Below are positions 33,830 to 42,369 of a DNA stretch of 64,000 nt, in pieces (positions within the stretch are counted from its first letter, which is position 1; each line of letters opens with the position of its first letter). The notes beneath the pieces are model-generated. The model saw only the letters and a list, made by a program, of their open reading frames with translations. It made no database searches and had not been told where the DNA came from. Position numbers and translations under genes: made by a program. This DNA is from Paraburkholderia metrosideri (GTDB lineage Bacteria > Pseudomonadota > Gammaproteobacteria > Burkholderiales > Burkholderiaceae). The stretch is taken from the NCBI RefSeq assembly GCF_904848625.1, contig NZ_CAJHCP010000001.1:558001-622000 (forward strand). The letters run 5' to 3'.

Positions 33830-34624
33830 CTAGCGCGTGGCGACGACGAAAAGCCGTGGAAACGGCAATAGCACGGTGCCGTCGGCGAGGGCCGGATAGG
33901 CGTTGGCGACCTCGTCGCGATAGCGCAGCAGAAAGGCCTCGCGTTGGGCGTCGTCGAGCGCGGCAAGGAAAGGTCGCAGCGCGCTGCCCTTGAACCATTC
34001 GACCACCGCGTCCGCCCCGCCTGCAAGCGGGTGATGGTAGACGGTGCGCCATACGTCGACCCGCGCGCACAGCGGTTTGAGCAACCCGTAGTACCAGTCG
34101 GCGCCGAGCCGCAGCGTGCGCTCCACGCCCTTCAGCTGGTCCGCCCATGGCCCGTGCGCGGCGACTTCGCGCATCACACGGTGCGCCGGTTCGTCGAGAT
34201 TGTCCGGCATCTGCACGGCGAGGCTGCCACCCGGCGCGAGCTTTTTCACGAGCGATGGAAACAGCTGCTGATGGTCGGGAACCCATTGGAACACCGCATT
34301 CGCCAGGATAACGTCGTACGGTCCGGGGGCGTCCCACGTCGATACGTCGTGCATATCGAACTGGCATTGCGGCAGACGCTTGCGGGCCGCTTCGATCATG
34401 TCGGGCGAACTGTCGATACCGCTGACCGCCGCGCCCGGCAGATGCGCGAGAAGGACCTCGGTGGAGTTGCCGGGGCCGCAGCCGATATCGACCGCGAGGC
34501 GCGCGTCCGTTGCGGGGATGGCCGCGATCAGGTCTCTGACCGGCCGCGTGCGCTCATTTTCGAATAGCACGTATTGCCTGGCGGCCCAATCCGATGTCGT
34601 TGTCGTTGTCGATGTCGTGGTCAT
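33830..34624 (-). CDS. tam: Trans-aconitate 2-methyltransferase
   Basis: A 264-residue SAM-dependent methyltransferase that methylates trans-aconitate, an aconitase inhibitor formed from cis-aconitate. The SAM motif LAVDIGCGPGNSTEVLLAHLPG, the acidic loop GIDSSPDMIEAARKRLP and the Tam-specific ILANAVFQWVPDH are visible. The N-terminus begins with an unusual Thr/Ser run (MTTTSTTTTTSD) from a short DNA repeat; family members normally start near DW. The gene is divergent from a LysR gene with a 144-bp gap. Confidence 0.92.
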   Translation of the reverse strand: MTTTSTTTTTSDWAARQYVLFENERTRPVRDLIAAIPATDARLAVDIGCGPGNSTEVLLAHLPGAAVSGIDSSPDMIEAARKRLPQCQFDMHDVSTWDAPGPYDVILANAVFQWVPDHQQLFPSLVKKLAPGGSLAVQMPDNLDEPAHRVMREVAAHGPWADQLKGVERTLRLGADWYYGLLKPLCARVDVWRTVYHHPLAGGADAVVEWFKGSALRPFLAALDDAQREAFLLRYRDEVANAYPALADGTVLLPFPRLFVVATR

Positions 34625-34768
34625 ATCTCACTCCTGGGGACTGGACGATTGCCGGATCGTCTTCCGGAACCGGTTGGCGGCGATCCGTAGCAATCCAATC
34701 CGCTCATTCTCGATGGAGCGGGGAGCGGAGTAAAATGAATTTATCATTCCGATTCCTTCATTTTTCTA

Positions 34769-35668
34769 ATGAAAATCGACACTCTCGGCGTCCAGGCCTT
34801 CGTCGCGATTGCGGATCGCGGCAGCTTCCAGAGCGCGGCCAATTCGCCGCACGTCACGCAAACGGCCATCACGCAGCGTCTGCGCAAGCTCGAAACGTTT
34901 CTCGGCGTCACGCTGATCGAGCGCACTACGCGTTCCATGGCGCTGACCGACATCGGCAGCAGTTTTCTGCCGCAAGCACGCCGCTTACTCGGCGAACTCG
35001 CGGACGCGCTGGTCGACATCCGCGAGACCGGTATGGCGCGTCGCGGCGACGTGTCGATTGCCTGCGTGCCGACTGTCGGCGTGCAGTATTTGCCGCGGAT
35101 TCTTCAGGCGTATTCGGGGCGTTATCCGCATAACCGCATCAAGATTCTCGATCATGCGTCTTCCGCGGTCGAAGAGGCGGTACTGCGGCGGGAAGTCGAA
35201 TTTGGCATCAATATCGCGCGCGATCATCATCCCGATCTGAACACTGTGCCGCTCACCGACGACCGCTACGTACTGATCTGTCACGAAGATCACCCGCTCG
35301 CGAGGCGGCGGCGCATTGGCTGGTCGCAACTGCAATCGTATCCGCTGATTTTCGCGGGCGAGGTCAGCGGCAATCGTGCGTTGCTCGACGTCGCGCTGGA
35401 AACGAGTGGTTTGGCGCTGCGTTCGTTCTATGAAGTGCAGCGCAGTTCTACCGCCGTGGGGCTGGTTGCTCAGGGCGTGGGCGCAGCGGTGGTGCCGGCG
35501 CTGGCGCTTCAGAAGGGCGCATATCCGACGGTGCGTACGATCGAGCTCACGCATCCGGCGGTGTCCCGCACGCTGGTGCTCGTTGCACGTAAAACCGCAC
35601 AACTGTCGCCGGCAGCGCAGGCGTTGTACGACATGATTAGCGAGCAGGCGACGCTCAAAGGCCGCTAG
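34769..35668 (+). CDS. LysR-type regulator
   Basis: A 299-residue regulator. The winged helix (TLGVQAFVAIADRGSFQSAANSPHVTQTAITQRLRKLE) occupies residues 3-65, and the effector domain opens with RRGDVSIACVPTVGVQYLPRILQAY. It is divergent from tam and followed by a glutathione transferase gene on the same strand, so either could be its target. The DNA motif it reads is not evident in the 144-bp divergent region. Confidence 0.9.
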   Translation: MKIDTLGVQAFVAIADRGSFQSAANSPHVTQTAITQRLRKLETFLGVTLIERTTRSMALTDIGSSFLPQARRLLGELADALVDIRETGMARRGDVSIACVPTVGVQYLPRILQAYSGRYPHNRIKILDHASSAVEEAVLRREVEFGINIARDHHPDLNTVPLTDDRYVLICHEDHPLARRRRIGWSQLQSYPLIFAGEVSGNRALLDVALETSGLALRSFYEVQRSSTAVGLVAQGVGAAVVPALALQKGAYPTVRTIELTHPAVSRTLVLVARKTAQLSPAAQALYDMISEQATLKGR

Positions 35669-35688
35669 CCACGCGTCGCGCACGCGCC

Positions 35689-35775
35689 TTTAGCCACCCT
35701 TTAGCCACCCTTTAGCCACCCTTTAGCCACCCTTGAGCCACCCTTGAGCCAGCCTTTAGCCACCCTTGAGCCACC
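35689..35775. repeat. 11-bp tandem repeat between the LysR and GST genes
   Basis: The unit TTTAGCCACCC, with TTGAGCCACCC variants, is repeated about eight times head to tail after the LysR stop. It ends about 35 bp before the GST start. Such an array can change length by slippage and would alter the spacing between the two genes. Confidence 0.8.
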
Positions 35776-35809
35776 CTCTAACTCCTTCAATCTCCGATAC
35801 TCCACATCC

Positions 35810-36433
35810 ATGCTACAGATACTCGGCAAGACCTCATCGATCAACGTCCGCAAGGTTCTGTGGACCTGTACCGAACTCGGGCTTTCGTTTGAACAGGAAG
35901 ACTGGGGCGCGGGTTTCCGTTCACCGGACACCGCAGAATTTCGCGCGCTCAATCCGAACGCGATGGTGCCGGTGATCCGTGACGGCGATTTCGTGCTGTG
36001 GGAATCCAATTCGATCATCCGCTATCTGGCGGGGCGCTATCACGGCGAATCGCTATATCCGGCCGATCCGTACCGGCGGGCCCGCTGCGATCAATGGATC
36101 GACTGGCAGGCGAGCGAGTTGAATCGCGCATGGAGTTACGCCTTTCTCGCGCTGGTCCGCCATTCGGCGGCGCATCAGGACCCTCAGCAAATCGAGCTGT
36201 CATGCGCAAACTGGTCGAAGCACATGGCGATTGTCGAAAAACAGTTGGCGCGGACCGGCGCGTTCATCGCGGGCACCGCTTTCTCGCTGGCGGACATTCC
36301 GATCGCGCTGTCGATCAACCGTTGGCTCGAAACGCCCCTGAAACACGACGATTTTCCCGCGATTACTGCTTATATGACGCGCCTTGGCGAGCGGGAAGGT
36401 TATCGCACCTATTGCCGCAACGGGACGCCATAA
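35810..36433 (+). CDS. Glutathione S-transferase
   Basis: A 207-residue cytosolic GST. The thioredoxin-like N domain ([20 protein letters not shown]) carries the SS/N-type catalytic region, then [13 protein letters not shown] with the cis-Pro and [11 protein letters not shown] with the glutathione-gamma-Glu contact. The helical C domain contains the capping motif [16 protein letters not shown] took the ATG at 35810; the frame is open upstream, but only through the tandem repeat. It lies downstream of a LysR gene. The substrate is unknown. Confidence 0.92.
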   Translation: MLQILGKTSSINVRKVLWTCTELGLSFEQEDWGAGFRSPDTAEFRALNPNAMVPVIRDGDFVLWESNSIIRYLAGRYHGESLYPADPYRRARCDQWIDWQASELNRAWSYAFLALVRHSAAHQDPQQIELSCANWSKHMAIVEKQLARTGAFIAGTAFSLADIPIALSINRWLETPLKHDDFPAITAYMTRLGEREGYRTYCRNGTP

Positions 36434-36594
36434 ACCGTGCAGGCCGGGCCGGCGCACACTGCCTGCATGCCGGCCTTTCTTACAACCATCCTTCCGTGAT
36501 GCTTACGAATTCATGCGCACGCGGGTCTCGCTGCGCAGCGCCTGCCGACTCACCTACAATGGCGGTCTTTGCGACATAGATTGAAGGTTCGACG

Positions 36595-36942
36595 ATGCGG
36601 GTTTCAAAATTTGCGCCGGCTTTGCTGACAGCGTTTTTCACTCTGAATGCGAGTGCGGAAATGACAGCCGCCCAGTACAAGAAATGGGCTCATGTTGATA
36701 ACAACTCGGTCTACTCGGCCTACATTACCGGCACGATCAACGCATTAGGCTGGGCCAACGGCGATCTGTTGTCGAGAAAGCAGGCGCCGCTTTTCTGCCC
36801 GCCGCAAAATCTCGCGATTGGCAACCAGAACGTCTACCCGTTGCTGGACGAATTCTTCACGAATCACCCGGGCATTTCAGATGATTTTCCGATCGGCATT
36901 CTGATTCTCCGCGCGTTGCAAGGCGCGTTTCCCTGCAAATAA
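36595..36942 (+). CDS. Secreted Rap1a/Tai-like protein
   Basis: A 115-residue protein with a signal peptide (MRVSKFAPALLTAFFTLNASA). The mature part has the pattern of the Rap1a/Tai fold: YITGTINALGWANG, then a Cys (LFCPPQN), a helix ending in FFTNHPG, and the closing LILRALQGAFPC with the second Cys. Tai/Rap1a proteins are periplasmic immunity proteins against type VI amidase effectors, but many orphans are known. No effector or type VI gene is visible nearby, so the role here is open. Confidence 0.75.
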   Translation: MRVSKFAPALLTAFFTLNASAEMTAAQYKKWAHVDNNSVYSAYITGTINALGWANGDLLSRKQAPLFCPPQNLAIGNQNVYPLLDEFFTNHPGISDDFPIGILILRALQGAFPCK

Positions 36943-37009
36943 GCGCGTAGAAAACCGGCAGCGTGTTCGCGGCAACGCGCCGGTTGCGTCGTTTGACAAC
37001 GCGCGCGTT

Positions 37010-37369
37010 TCAAGCCGCCGTCAGCAATTCACGCGTGCGCTCTGCGGCATCGAGGTTTTCCACGCCGGGCAGAATTTCTACGACTTCAAACAAACGATCC
37101 CAGATCGGCGTATCACGTAATGCTTCAACGAGCATCTCGTACGCGTGGTGGCTTTTTGCATCCCAGACCCAGATATCGCTGACGCGCGCCGAATAGAACT
37201 CGACGTCGTAATAGCGCAGGCTGATTTCACCCGCATGTTTTTTCAGAATCGGCACGAGGTGCTCGTTGAGCAGGCGAGCGCGCTCGCCGGCGGAACAGGC
37301 GAGCCATTCGGGCCGCGTTTTGACGAGCATGAATACGGTCAGTACGGTGTCTTTAGCGGATGAAGTCAT
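37010..37369 (-). CDS. Darcynin-family protein
   Basis: A 119-residue protein that resembles the darcynin family (small cytosolic proteins of unknown function): LTVFMLVKTRPEWLACSAGER opens it, and LRYYDVEFYSARVSDIWVWDAKSHHAYEMLVEALRDTP follows, as in ferredoxin-like alpha-beta domains. No catalytic site is known. It is divergent from a TetR gene with 115 bp between the starts and a TetR-type dyad in that gap, so it is probably the target of that regulator. Confidence 0.78.
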   Translation of the reverse strand: MTSSAKDTVLTVFMLVKTRPEWLACSAGERARLLNEHLVPILKKHAGEISLRYYDVEFYSARVSDIWVWDAKSHHAYEMLVEALRDTPIWDRLFEVVEILPGVENLDAAERTRELLTAA

Positions 37370-37444
37370 GATGTCGGTTCCAGATCGAGGTCAGATAAGA
37401 CCGGTTGAGTTGTGTTGTGCTGTTGTCGCGAGAACAGCGTTAGA

Positions 37445-37464
37445 ATACGAGTGAACACTCATAT
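37445..37464. promoter_or_regulatory. TetR-type operator between darcynin and tetR-type genes
   Basis: ATACGAGTG (37445-37453) and CACTCATAT (37456-37464) are inverted arms with one mismatch and a 2-bp spacer. The inner GAGTG-AA-CACTC is perfect. It ends 20 bp before the TetR start, so the TetR protein probably represses itself and the divergent gene. Confidence 0.7.
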
Positions 37465-37484
37465 TTGAAACTCGCATTTCAGCC

Positions 37485-38123
37485 ATGACTAAATCGACTG
37501 CCGGACCTCCTCTGAAGCCCCGTAAATCACCGGTTCAGCGGCGCTCGGCGCAAACGGTGGAGGCGATCCTCGAAGCGGCGGCTCGCATTCTGGAGGCGCA
37601 CGGTCTGAACGGCTACACGACCAATGCGGTGGCGGAGCGGGCGGGCGTCAGCATCGGCTCGCTGTATCAATACTTTCCGAATCGCGATGCGTTGACGGTG
37701 GCGTTGATCGAACGCGAAACCGCGCAACTGATGGCGGACGTGGAAGCGGCGGCGCTGCTCGACGGCTCGCACGACAGCGTTCAGGCCATGGTGCAGGCGT
37801 CGGTCGCGCATCAGATGCGCCGGCCGGAACTGGCGCGGATCATCGATTTCGAGGAGCGCAGGCTGCCGCTCGGCGAACGCGATCAGCGGGTCGCCGACAC
37901 GATTCACGCGATGCTGGTCAACGCGCTGACGGTCAAGGCCGGGGCGCCCGAACTCGACGACGCGAGCCAGGTTGCGCACGATCTGCTGGCGATCGTGCAC
38001 GGCATGGTCGACTACGCGGGCGAGCGCAGCGAACGCGATGCGGCGGTGCTGGAAGTGCGCGTGATGCGCGCGGTAGATGGGTATGTCGGACAGTCGCGCA
38101 TCGTCCGCGGCGACCGGCAGTAG
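37485..38123 (+). CDS. TetR-family repressor
   Basis: A 212-residue regulator with the TetR N-terminal HTH: AILEAAARILEAHGLNGYTTNAVAERAGVSIGSLYQYFPNRDALTVAL, residues about 28-75. The C-terminal ligand domain is helical and unassigned. It is divergent from the darcynin gene, and a GAGTG-AA-CACTC dyad lies between them. A strong hairpin at 38140-38159 separates it from the convergent fabV. Confidence 0.92.
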   Translation: MTKSTAGPPLKPRKSPVQRRSAQTVEAILEAAARILEAHGLNGYTTNAVAERAGVSIGSLYQYFPNRDALTVALIERETAQLMADVEAAALLDGSHDSVQAMVQASVAHQMRRPELARIIDFEERRLPLGERDQRVADTIHAMLVNALTVKAGAPELDDASQVAHDLLAIVHGMVDYAGERSERDAAVLEVRVMRAVDGYVGQSRIVRGDRQ

Positions 38124-38139
38124 TGGCGGACCCAAAGAA

Positions 38140-38159
38140 AAAGGGCCCGCAGGCCCTTT
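38140..38159. terminator. Bidirectional terminator between tetR-type gene and fabV
   Basis: AAAGGGCC (38140-38147) pairs with GGCCCTTT (38152-38159) over a CGCA loop. On the minus strand it is followed by TTTTTCTTT, so it fits best as the fabV terminator, and it also lies 16 bp after the plus-strand gene's stop. Confidence 0.85.
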
Positions 38160-38204
38160 GGACATTCACCGGCAAGCGAGGCCGTTAAAGCCCCGCAAAG
38201 CGCG

Positions 38205-39401
38205 TCAGACCTGCACCAGCTTCGGAATCTGCACGTCCGGATTGACGTCCGCTTCGTAATCCACGCCGGCAATCTCAAAGCCGAACAGACGCAGAAAATC
38301 GGTCTTGTAACCGGCGAAATCGGTCAGCTCGTAGAGATTGTCGTTCGTCACCTGGTCCCACAGCGCCAGCACCTTGCCTTGCACTTCCGGAGCGAGTTCC
38401 TTGTAGTCCGCGCGCAGACGGCCTTCGTCGTCGAGATGCGGCGTCGTGCCGTACAGGCTGTCCTTGTACAGCCCATAAACCTGCTCGATACAGCCTTCGT
38501 GCGTGCCTTGCTCCTTCATCACCTTGAAGAGCAGCGACAGATACAGCGGCATCATCGGGATTGCCGAGCTGGCCTGCGTCACGACCGCCTTCAGCACCGA
38601 TACGCGCGCGTCGCCGCCGTTGGCTGCGAGCTTCTCGCGGATGCCCAGCACCTTCTGGTCGAGGTCTTTCTTGGCCGCGCCAATCGAGCCGTTCCAGTAG
38701 ATGTCGTGCGTGATCTTTTCGCCGAGGTACGTGAACGCGGTGGTCTTCGCGCCGTCCGCGAGCACGCCGGCTTCGAGCAGCGCGTCGATCCACATCTGCC
38801 AGTCTTCCCCGCCCATCACTGCGACCGTGTGGTCGATTTCGGTCTGCGTGGCCGGTTCGAGCACGGTTTCGCGGATGACTTCCTTGTCCGTGTCGATGCC
38901 GCGCAGGTTCACGGCCTTGCCGACCGGCTTCAGCGTCGAGCTGAACGTTTCGCCGGTTTTCGGATGCGTGCGCTTGGGTGCGGCGAGGCTGTAGACGACC
39001 AGATCGACCTGACCCAGATCGCGTTTGATCACCTCGATGGTGCGCTGCTTGACGGCGTCGGAAAACGCGTCGCCGTTGATGCTGGTCGCGTACAGGCCTT
39101 TTTCCGTGGCGAATTTCTCGAACGCGGCGGTGTTGTACCAGCCCGCCGTGCCAGCCTTGGTTTCGCTGCCGGCACGCTCGAAGAACACGCCGAGCGTGTC
39201 GGCGTCGGAGCCGAATGCCGCGCTGATGCGGGCAGCGAGGCCGTAGCCCGTCGACGCGCCGATCACGAGCACCTTCTTCGGGCCATTCGCGATGGGACCG
39301 CGTGCCTTGACGTACTCGATCTGTTCCTTGACGTTGGCTTCGCAGCCGGTCGGGTGAGTTGTTACGCAGATAAAGCCACGCACGCGCGGTTTGATGATCA
39401 T
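38205..39401 (-). CDS. fabV: Trans-2-enoyl-ACP/CoA reductase FabV
   Basis: A 398-residue NADH-dependent reductase for the last step of fatty-acid elongation; FabV enzymes are not inhibited by triclosan as FabI is. The N-terminal [20 protein letters not shown], the cofactor loop [16 protein letters not shown] and the FabV Tyr-x8-Lys motif ([10 protein letters not shown]) are all visible. GAGG precedes the ATG. It is divergent from the class A penicillin-binding protein gene. Confidence 0.96.
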   Translation of the reverse strand: MIIKPRVRGFICVTTHPTGCEANVKEQIEYVKARGPIANGPKKVLVIGASTGYGLAARISAAFGSDADTLGVFFERAGSETKAGTAGWYNTAAFEKFATEKGLYATSINGDAFSDAVKQRTIEVIKRDLGQVDLVVYSLAAPKRTHPKTGETFSSTLKPVGKAVNLRGIDTDKEVIRETVLEPATQTEIDHTVAVMGGEDWQMWIDALLEAGVLADGAKTTAFTYLGEKITHDIYWNGSIGAAKKDLDQKVLGIREKLAANGGDARVSVLKAVVTQASSAIPMMPLYLSLLFKVMKEQGTHEGCIEQVYGLYKDSLYGTTPHLDDEGRLRADYKELAPEVQGKVLALWDQVTNDNLYELTDFAGYKTDFLRLFGFEIAGVDYEADVNPDVQIPKLVQV

Positions 39402-39561
39402 GAAGCACCTCTTGTCGGAATTGGCGACATTATAGTGGCCCGCGCTTTGCGCCGGATCGTTTGCCTGGGGATCGGGCCGGCGCAGCGTTCACCGAAGCAA
39501 AAATCCGCCGCGGCTGTGCGTCTTGGTAGGATTGCGCCTTTCCAGGCAGACGGTAGCAAGT

Positions 39562-42096
39562 GTGAAGCGCATCATCCCCCCCATTCTGGCGGCTCTCGAC
39601 AAAGGGCTGACCCTCGCCAATCCGCTCGTCGCCCAGGCACTCTGGCACCTGCGCCATCCCACCCGGCGCGGCGTAGCGTGGGCGTTTGCCGCGCTGCCGG
39701 TGCTGTTGCTGCTGTACGCGCTGCTGCTGATTCCGTTCACACCCAGCATCGGCGATATTCGCAAGGCCCGGATCGAACAGCCGGCCCAGATCGTTTCCGC
39801 CGACGGCAAGCTGCTCGCGGAATTCAAGCCGTCCAACCGCGAGTGGGTCAAGCTGAAGGACATCTCGCCGAACGTCGTGAACGCGCTGATCGCGACCGAA
39901 GATCACCGTTTCTACCAGCATTGGGGGCTCGACTGGCGGCGCACCGCATCGGCGGCGCTGCACACGTTTTCCGGCGACCGGCAGGGCGGCTCGACCATCA
40001 CGCAGCAACTCGCGCGCAATCTTTATCCCGACGAAATCGGCCGTGCGCCGACGCTCACCCGCAAGCTGAAGGAAGCGATTACCGCATTCAAGATCGAGGC
40101 GCTCTACAGCAAGGACGAGATTCTCGAAACCTATCTGAACACGGTGCCGTTTCTGTACAACGCGTATGGGATCGAGATGGCGGCCCGCACCTATTTCGGC
40201 AAATCGGCGTCCGATCTGAACGTGCTCGAGAGCGCGACGCTGACCGGCATGCTCAAGGGCAATAGCTATTACAACCCGGTGCTGAATCCGGACCGCGCGC
40301 TGGAGCGCCGCAATACGGTGCTCGGCCAGATGGTCAAGTACGGCAAGCTGACGCCGGCCGCGTATCAGACGCTGAGCCGCAAGCCGCTGCGGATCGATTT
40401 CGAGCGGCAGACCGAGCCGCCCGGACCCGCGCCGCACTTCGCGCAGCAACTGCGCAAGTGGCTTGCCGCATGGGCCGATCGCAACGACTACAACATCTAC
40501 TCGGACGGGCTCGTGGTGCGCACCACGATCGATTCGCGTCTGCAGGCCATGGCCACCCAGGCGGTGACGTTGCAGGGCAATCAGTTGCAGGGTATCGCGA
40601 ACTCGGCGTGGGGCGCGCGTTCCGGCTGCTCGGGCGCGAAGGATCTGATGCCTACTTTCCTGCGCGAAACGCCCGACTATCGCGCCGCGAAAGACAGCGG
40701 TCTGAGCGACGACGACGCGCTCAAAAAGCTCGCGTCGGATCGCGCGCTGGTGCAATCGGTCTGCGACACGAAAACCCGCGTGCAGGCCGATTTCCTTGCG
40801 ATGGACCCGCGCAATGGCCAGATCAAGGCATGGGTCGGCAGCCGCGACTTCAGCCAGGACCCGTTTGATCACGTGCAGCAGGCGCGCCGGCAGCCGGGCT
40901 CGACGTTCAAGCCGTTCGTCTACGCGGCCGCTTTCGAGGCGGGCGCGAAACCGGACGAAACTTTCGTCGATAAACCAGTGGAAATTCCGCTGGCGGGCGG
41001 CGAAGTCTGGCGCCCGAACGACGAGGACGAGCCGAGCGGGCGCAAGATCAGTCTGCGTGACGGCCTTGCCTATTCGCGCAACCGCATTACCGCGCAGCTG
41101 ATGGAGCAGGTCGGTCCGAACCGGGTTGCGCGTCTGGCTCGCGCAATGGGCGTGCGCGACAGCGAACTCGATCCGGTGCCGTCGCTCGCGCTCGGCACGA
41201 GCCCGGTCACGCTGAAGGAAATGGTGTCGGCGTACGGCACGATCGCCAATCTCGGCGGCTACGTCGAACCGGTGATGGTCACCCGTATCGAGAACCGTAA
41301 CGGCGACGTGCTGGCCGATTTCGAACCGGTCGCGCCGCAGCAGGAGTTGCCGGTGTCGACGGCCCGCACGCTGGTCGACGTGATGCGCGATGTGGTGAGC
41401 CGGGGCACAGGCTCGGCCATCCGCACCCGGTTTGGCGTGCGCGGCGATGTCGCCGGGAAAACCGGCACCACGCAGGGCAACGCGGACGGCTGGTTCATCC
41501 TGATTCAACCGCAACTGGTCGCCGGCGCGTGGGTCGGTTTCAACGACAGCCGCGTGACCTTGCGCAGCGATTACTGGGGGCAGGGAGCCCATAGCGCGCT
41601 GCCTATCGTCGGCGATTTTTTCCAGCGCGCGCAGCGTTCGAGGCTGATCGATACCCGTCTGAAATTCGATACGCAGCAGGAACCGGGCTGGTTTGCCGAG
41701 CGCACGGGCAGGCTGCGCGACTGGTTCGAGCATCTGTTCACCGGGTCGGCAGCGAAGACGGACGCGAAGGTGGCGTCAAGAAGTCCGGCGCGACATGGGA
41801 CGGTTGCGAGGCCGGCCGAGCCGGTCGTACCGGCTGGGCCGTCCGGCCCGGGTGGAACGGGTGGAACGGGTGGAACGGGTGGAACGGGTGCGGCGGCGGT
41901 CGAGCCGCGTGCACTGCCGCAGCCGCCGATTCTCCCGGCGCCTGGTTTATCCACCGTGCCTGCGAACCCGGCGGTCGACGGGGAAGCACACGGCGGTGGC
42001 GAACCGGCCCTTGCGCCGACGCCCACACCGGATGATGTCGTGCCATCGGAAGGGGGAAATTCAGGCGCGACGACGGGAGACAATAGCGCGCAGTGA
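39562..42096 (+). CDS. Class A penicillin-binding protein (bifunctional peptidoglycan synthase)
   Basis: A protein of about 844 residues, PBP1a-like, that polymerises glycan strands and cross-links them. A signal-anchor segment (GVAWAFAALPVLLLLYALLL) comes first. The transglycosylase domain has the catalytic Glu in ATEDHRFYQHWG and GGSTITQQLARN. The transpeptidase domain has the active Ser in PGSTFKP, then SRN and AGKTGTTQ. The C-terminal tail of about 90 residues is low-complexity, Pro/Gly-rich, with a GGT repeat encoded by four GGTGGAACG units near 41850-41886. The start is uncertain: GTG at 39562 or TTG at 39523. Confidence 0.93.
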   Translation: MKRIIPPILAALDKGLTLANPLVAQALWHLRHPTRRGVAWAFAALPVLLLLYALLLIPFTPSIGDIRKARIEQPAQIVSADGKLLAEFKPSNREWVKLKDISPNVVNALIATEDHRFYQHWGLDWRRTASAALHTFSGDRQGGSTITQQLARNLYPDEIGRAPTLTRKLKEAITAFKIEALYSKDEILETYLNTVPFLYNAYGIEMAARTYFGKSASDLNVLESATLTGMLKGNSYYNPVLNPDRALERRNTVLGQMVKYGKLTPAAYQTLSRKPLRIDFERQTEPPGPAPHFAQQLRKWLAAWADRNDYNIYSDGLVVRTTIDSRLQAMATQAVTLQGNQLQGIANSAWGARSGCSGAKDLMPTFLRETPDYRAAKDSGLSDDDALKKLASDRALVQSVCDTKTRVQADFLAMDPRNGQIKAWVGSRDFSQDPFDHVQQARRQPGSTFKPFVYAAAFEAGAKPDETFVDKPVEIPLAGGEVWRPNDEDEPSGRKISLRDGLAYSRNRITAQLMEQVGPNRVARLARAMGVRDSELDPVPSLALGTSPVTLKEMVSAYGTIANLGGYVEPVMVTRIENRNGDVLADFEPVAPQQELPVSTARTLVDVMRDVVSRGTGSAIRTRFGVRGDVAGKTGTTQGNADGWFILIQPQLVAGAWVGFNDSRVTLRSDYWGQGAHSALPIVGDFFQRAQRSRLIDTRLKFDTQQEPGWFAERTGRLRDWFEHLFTGSAAKTDAKVASRSPARHGTVARPAEPVVPAGPSGPGGTGGTGGTGGTGAAAVEPRALPQPPILPAPGLSTVPANPAVDGEAHGGGEPALAPTPTPDDVVPSEGGNSGATTGDNSAQ

Positions 42097-42161
42097 CTAG
42101 CGTGACTGGAAATGGCCGGCTGGCGGGCGCGATCTGAGTGGCGTCGTCAGCCTGCGAAGTT

Positions 42162-42188
42162 AATGCGGCGCTTTGGAGGCGCCGCATT
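42162..42188. terminator. Hairpin downstream of the PBP gene
   Basis: AATGCGGCGC (42162-42171) pairs perfectly with GCGCCGCATT (42179-42188) over a 7-base loop, 65 bp after the PBP stop. No T-run follows on the plus strand. The rest of the 273-bp gap to the convergent MFS gene shows no gene. Confidence 0.6.
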
Positions 42189-42369
42189 CAAACGCATTGC
42201 GCATCTTGGGAGCGTGGTGACGCTCCGTTGAAGAGCAAGCCGGGGCGTCAGCGCATGTCGTCAGCGCGTGCGGAAGCGGAATAACCGCAAGCGCCCAAAC
42301 CCCGACACCGTGACCGGGCAGAACCAGAAACCGCCCCACGGGCCGGGGTGTCGCGCCCTCCCCAGGACA

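Noticed and set aside
38379..40265. A 628-codon plus-strand frame spanning fabV and the start of the PBP gene
   Set aside because: It crosses fabV in antisense and then runs out of frame in the PBP gene; no recognisable motif.
39430..41733. A 767-codon open frame on the minus strand opposite the PBP gene
   Set aside because: Composition is Arg/Ala-rich with no domain. The plus frame has all transglycosylase and transpeptidase motifs.
41850..41886. GGTGGAACG repeats as a CRISPR-like or regulatory array
   Set aside because: They are in frame inside the PBP gene and encode a Gly/Thr linker; there are no spacers.
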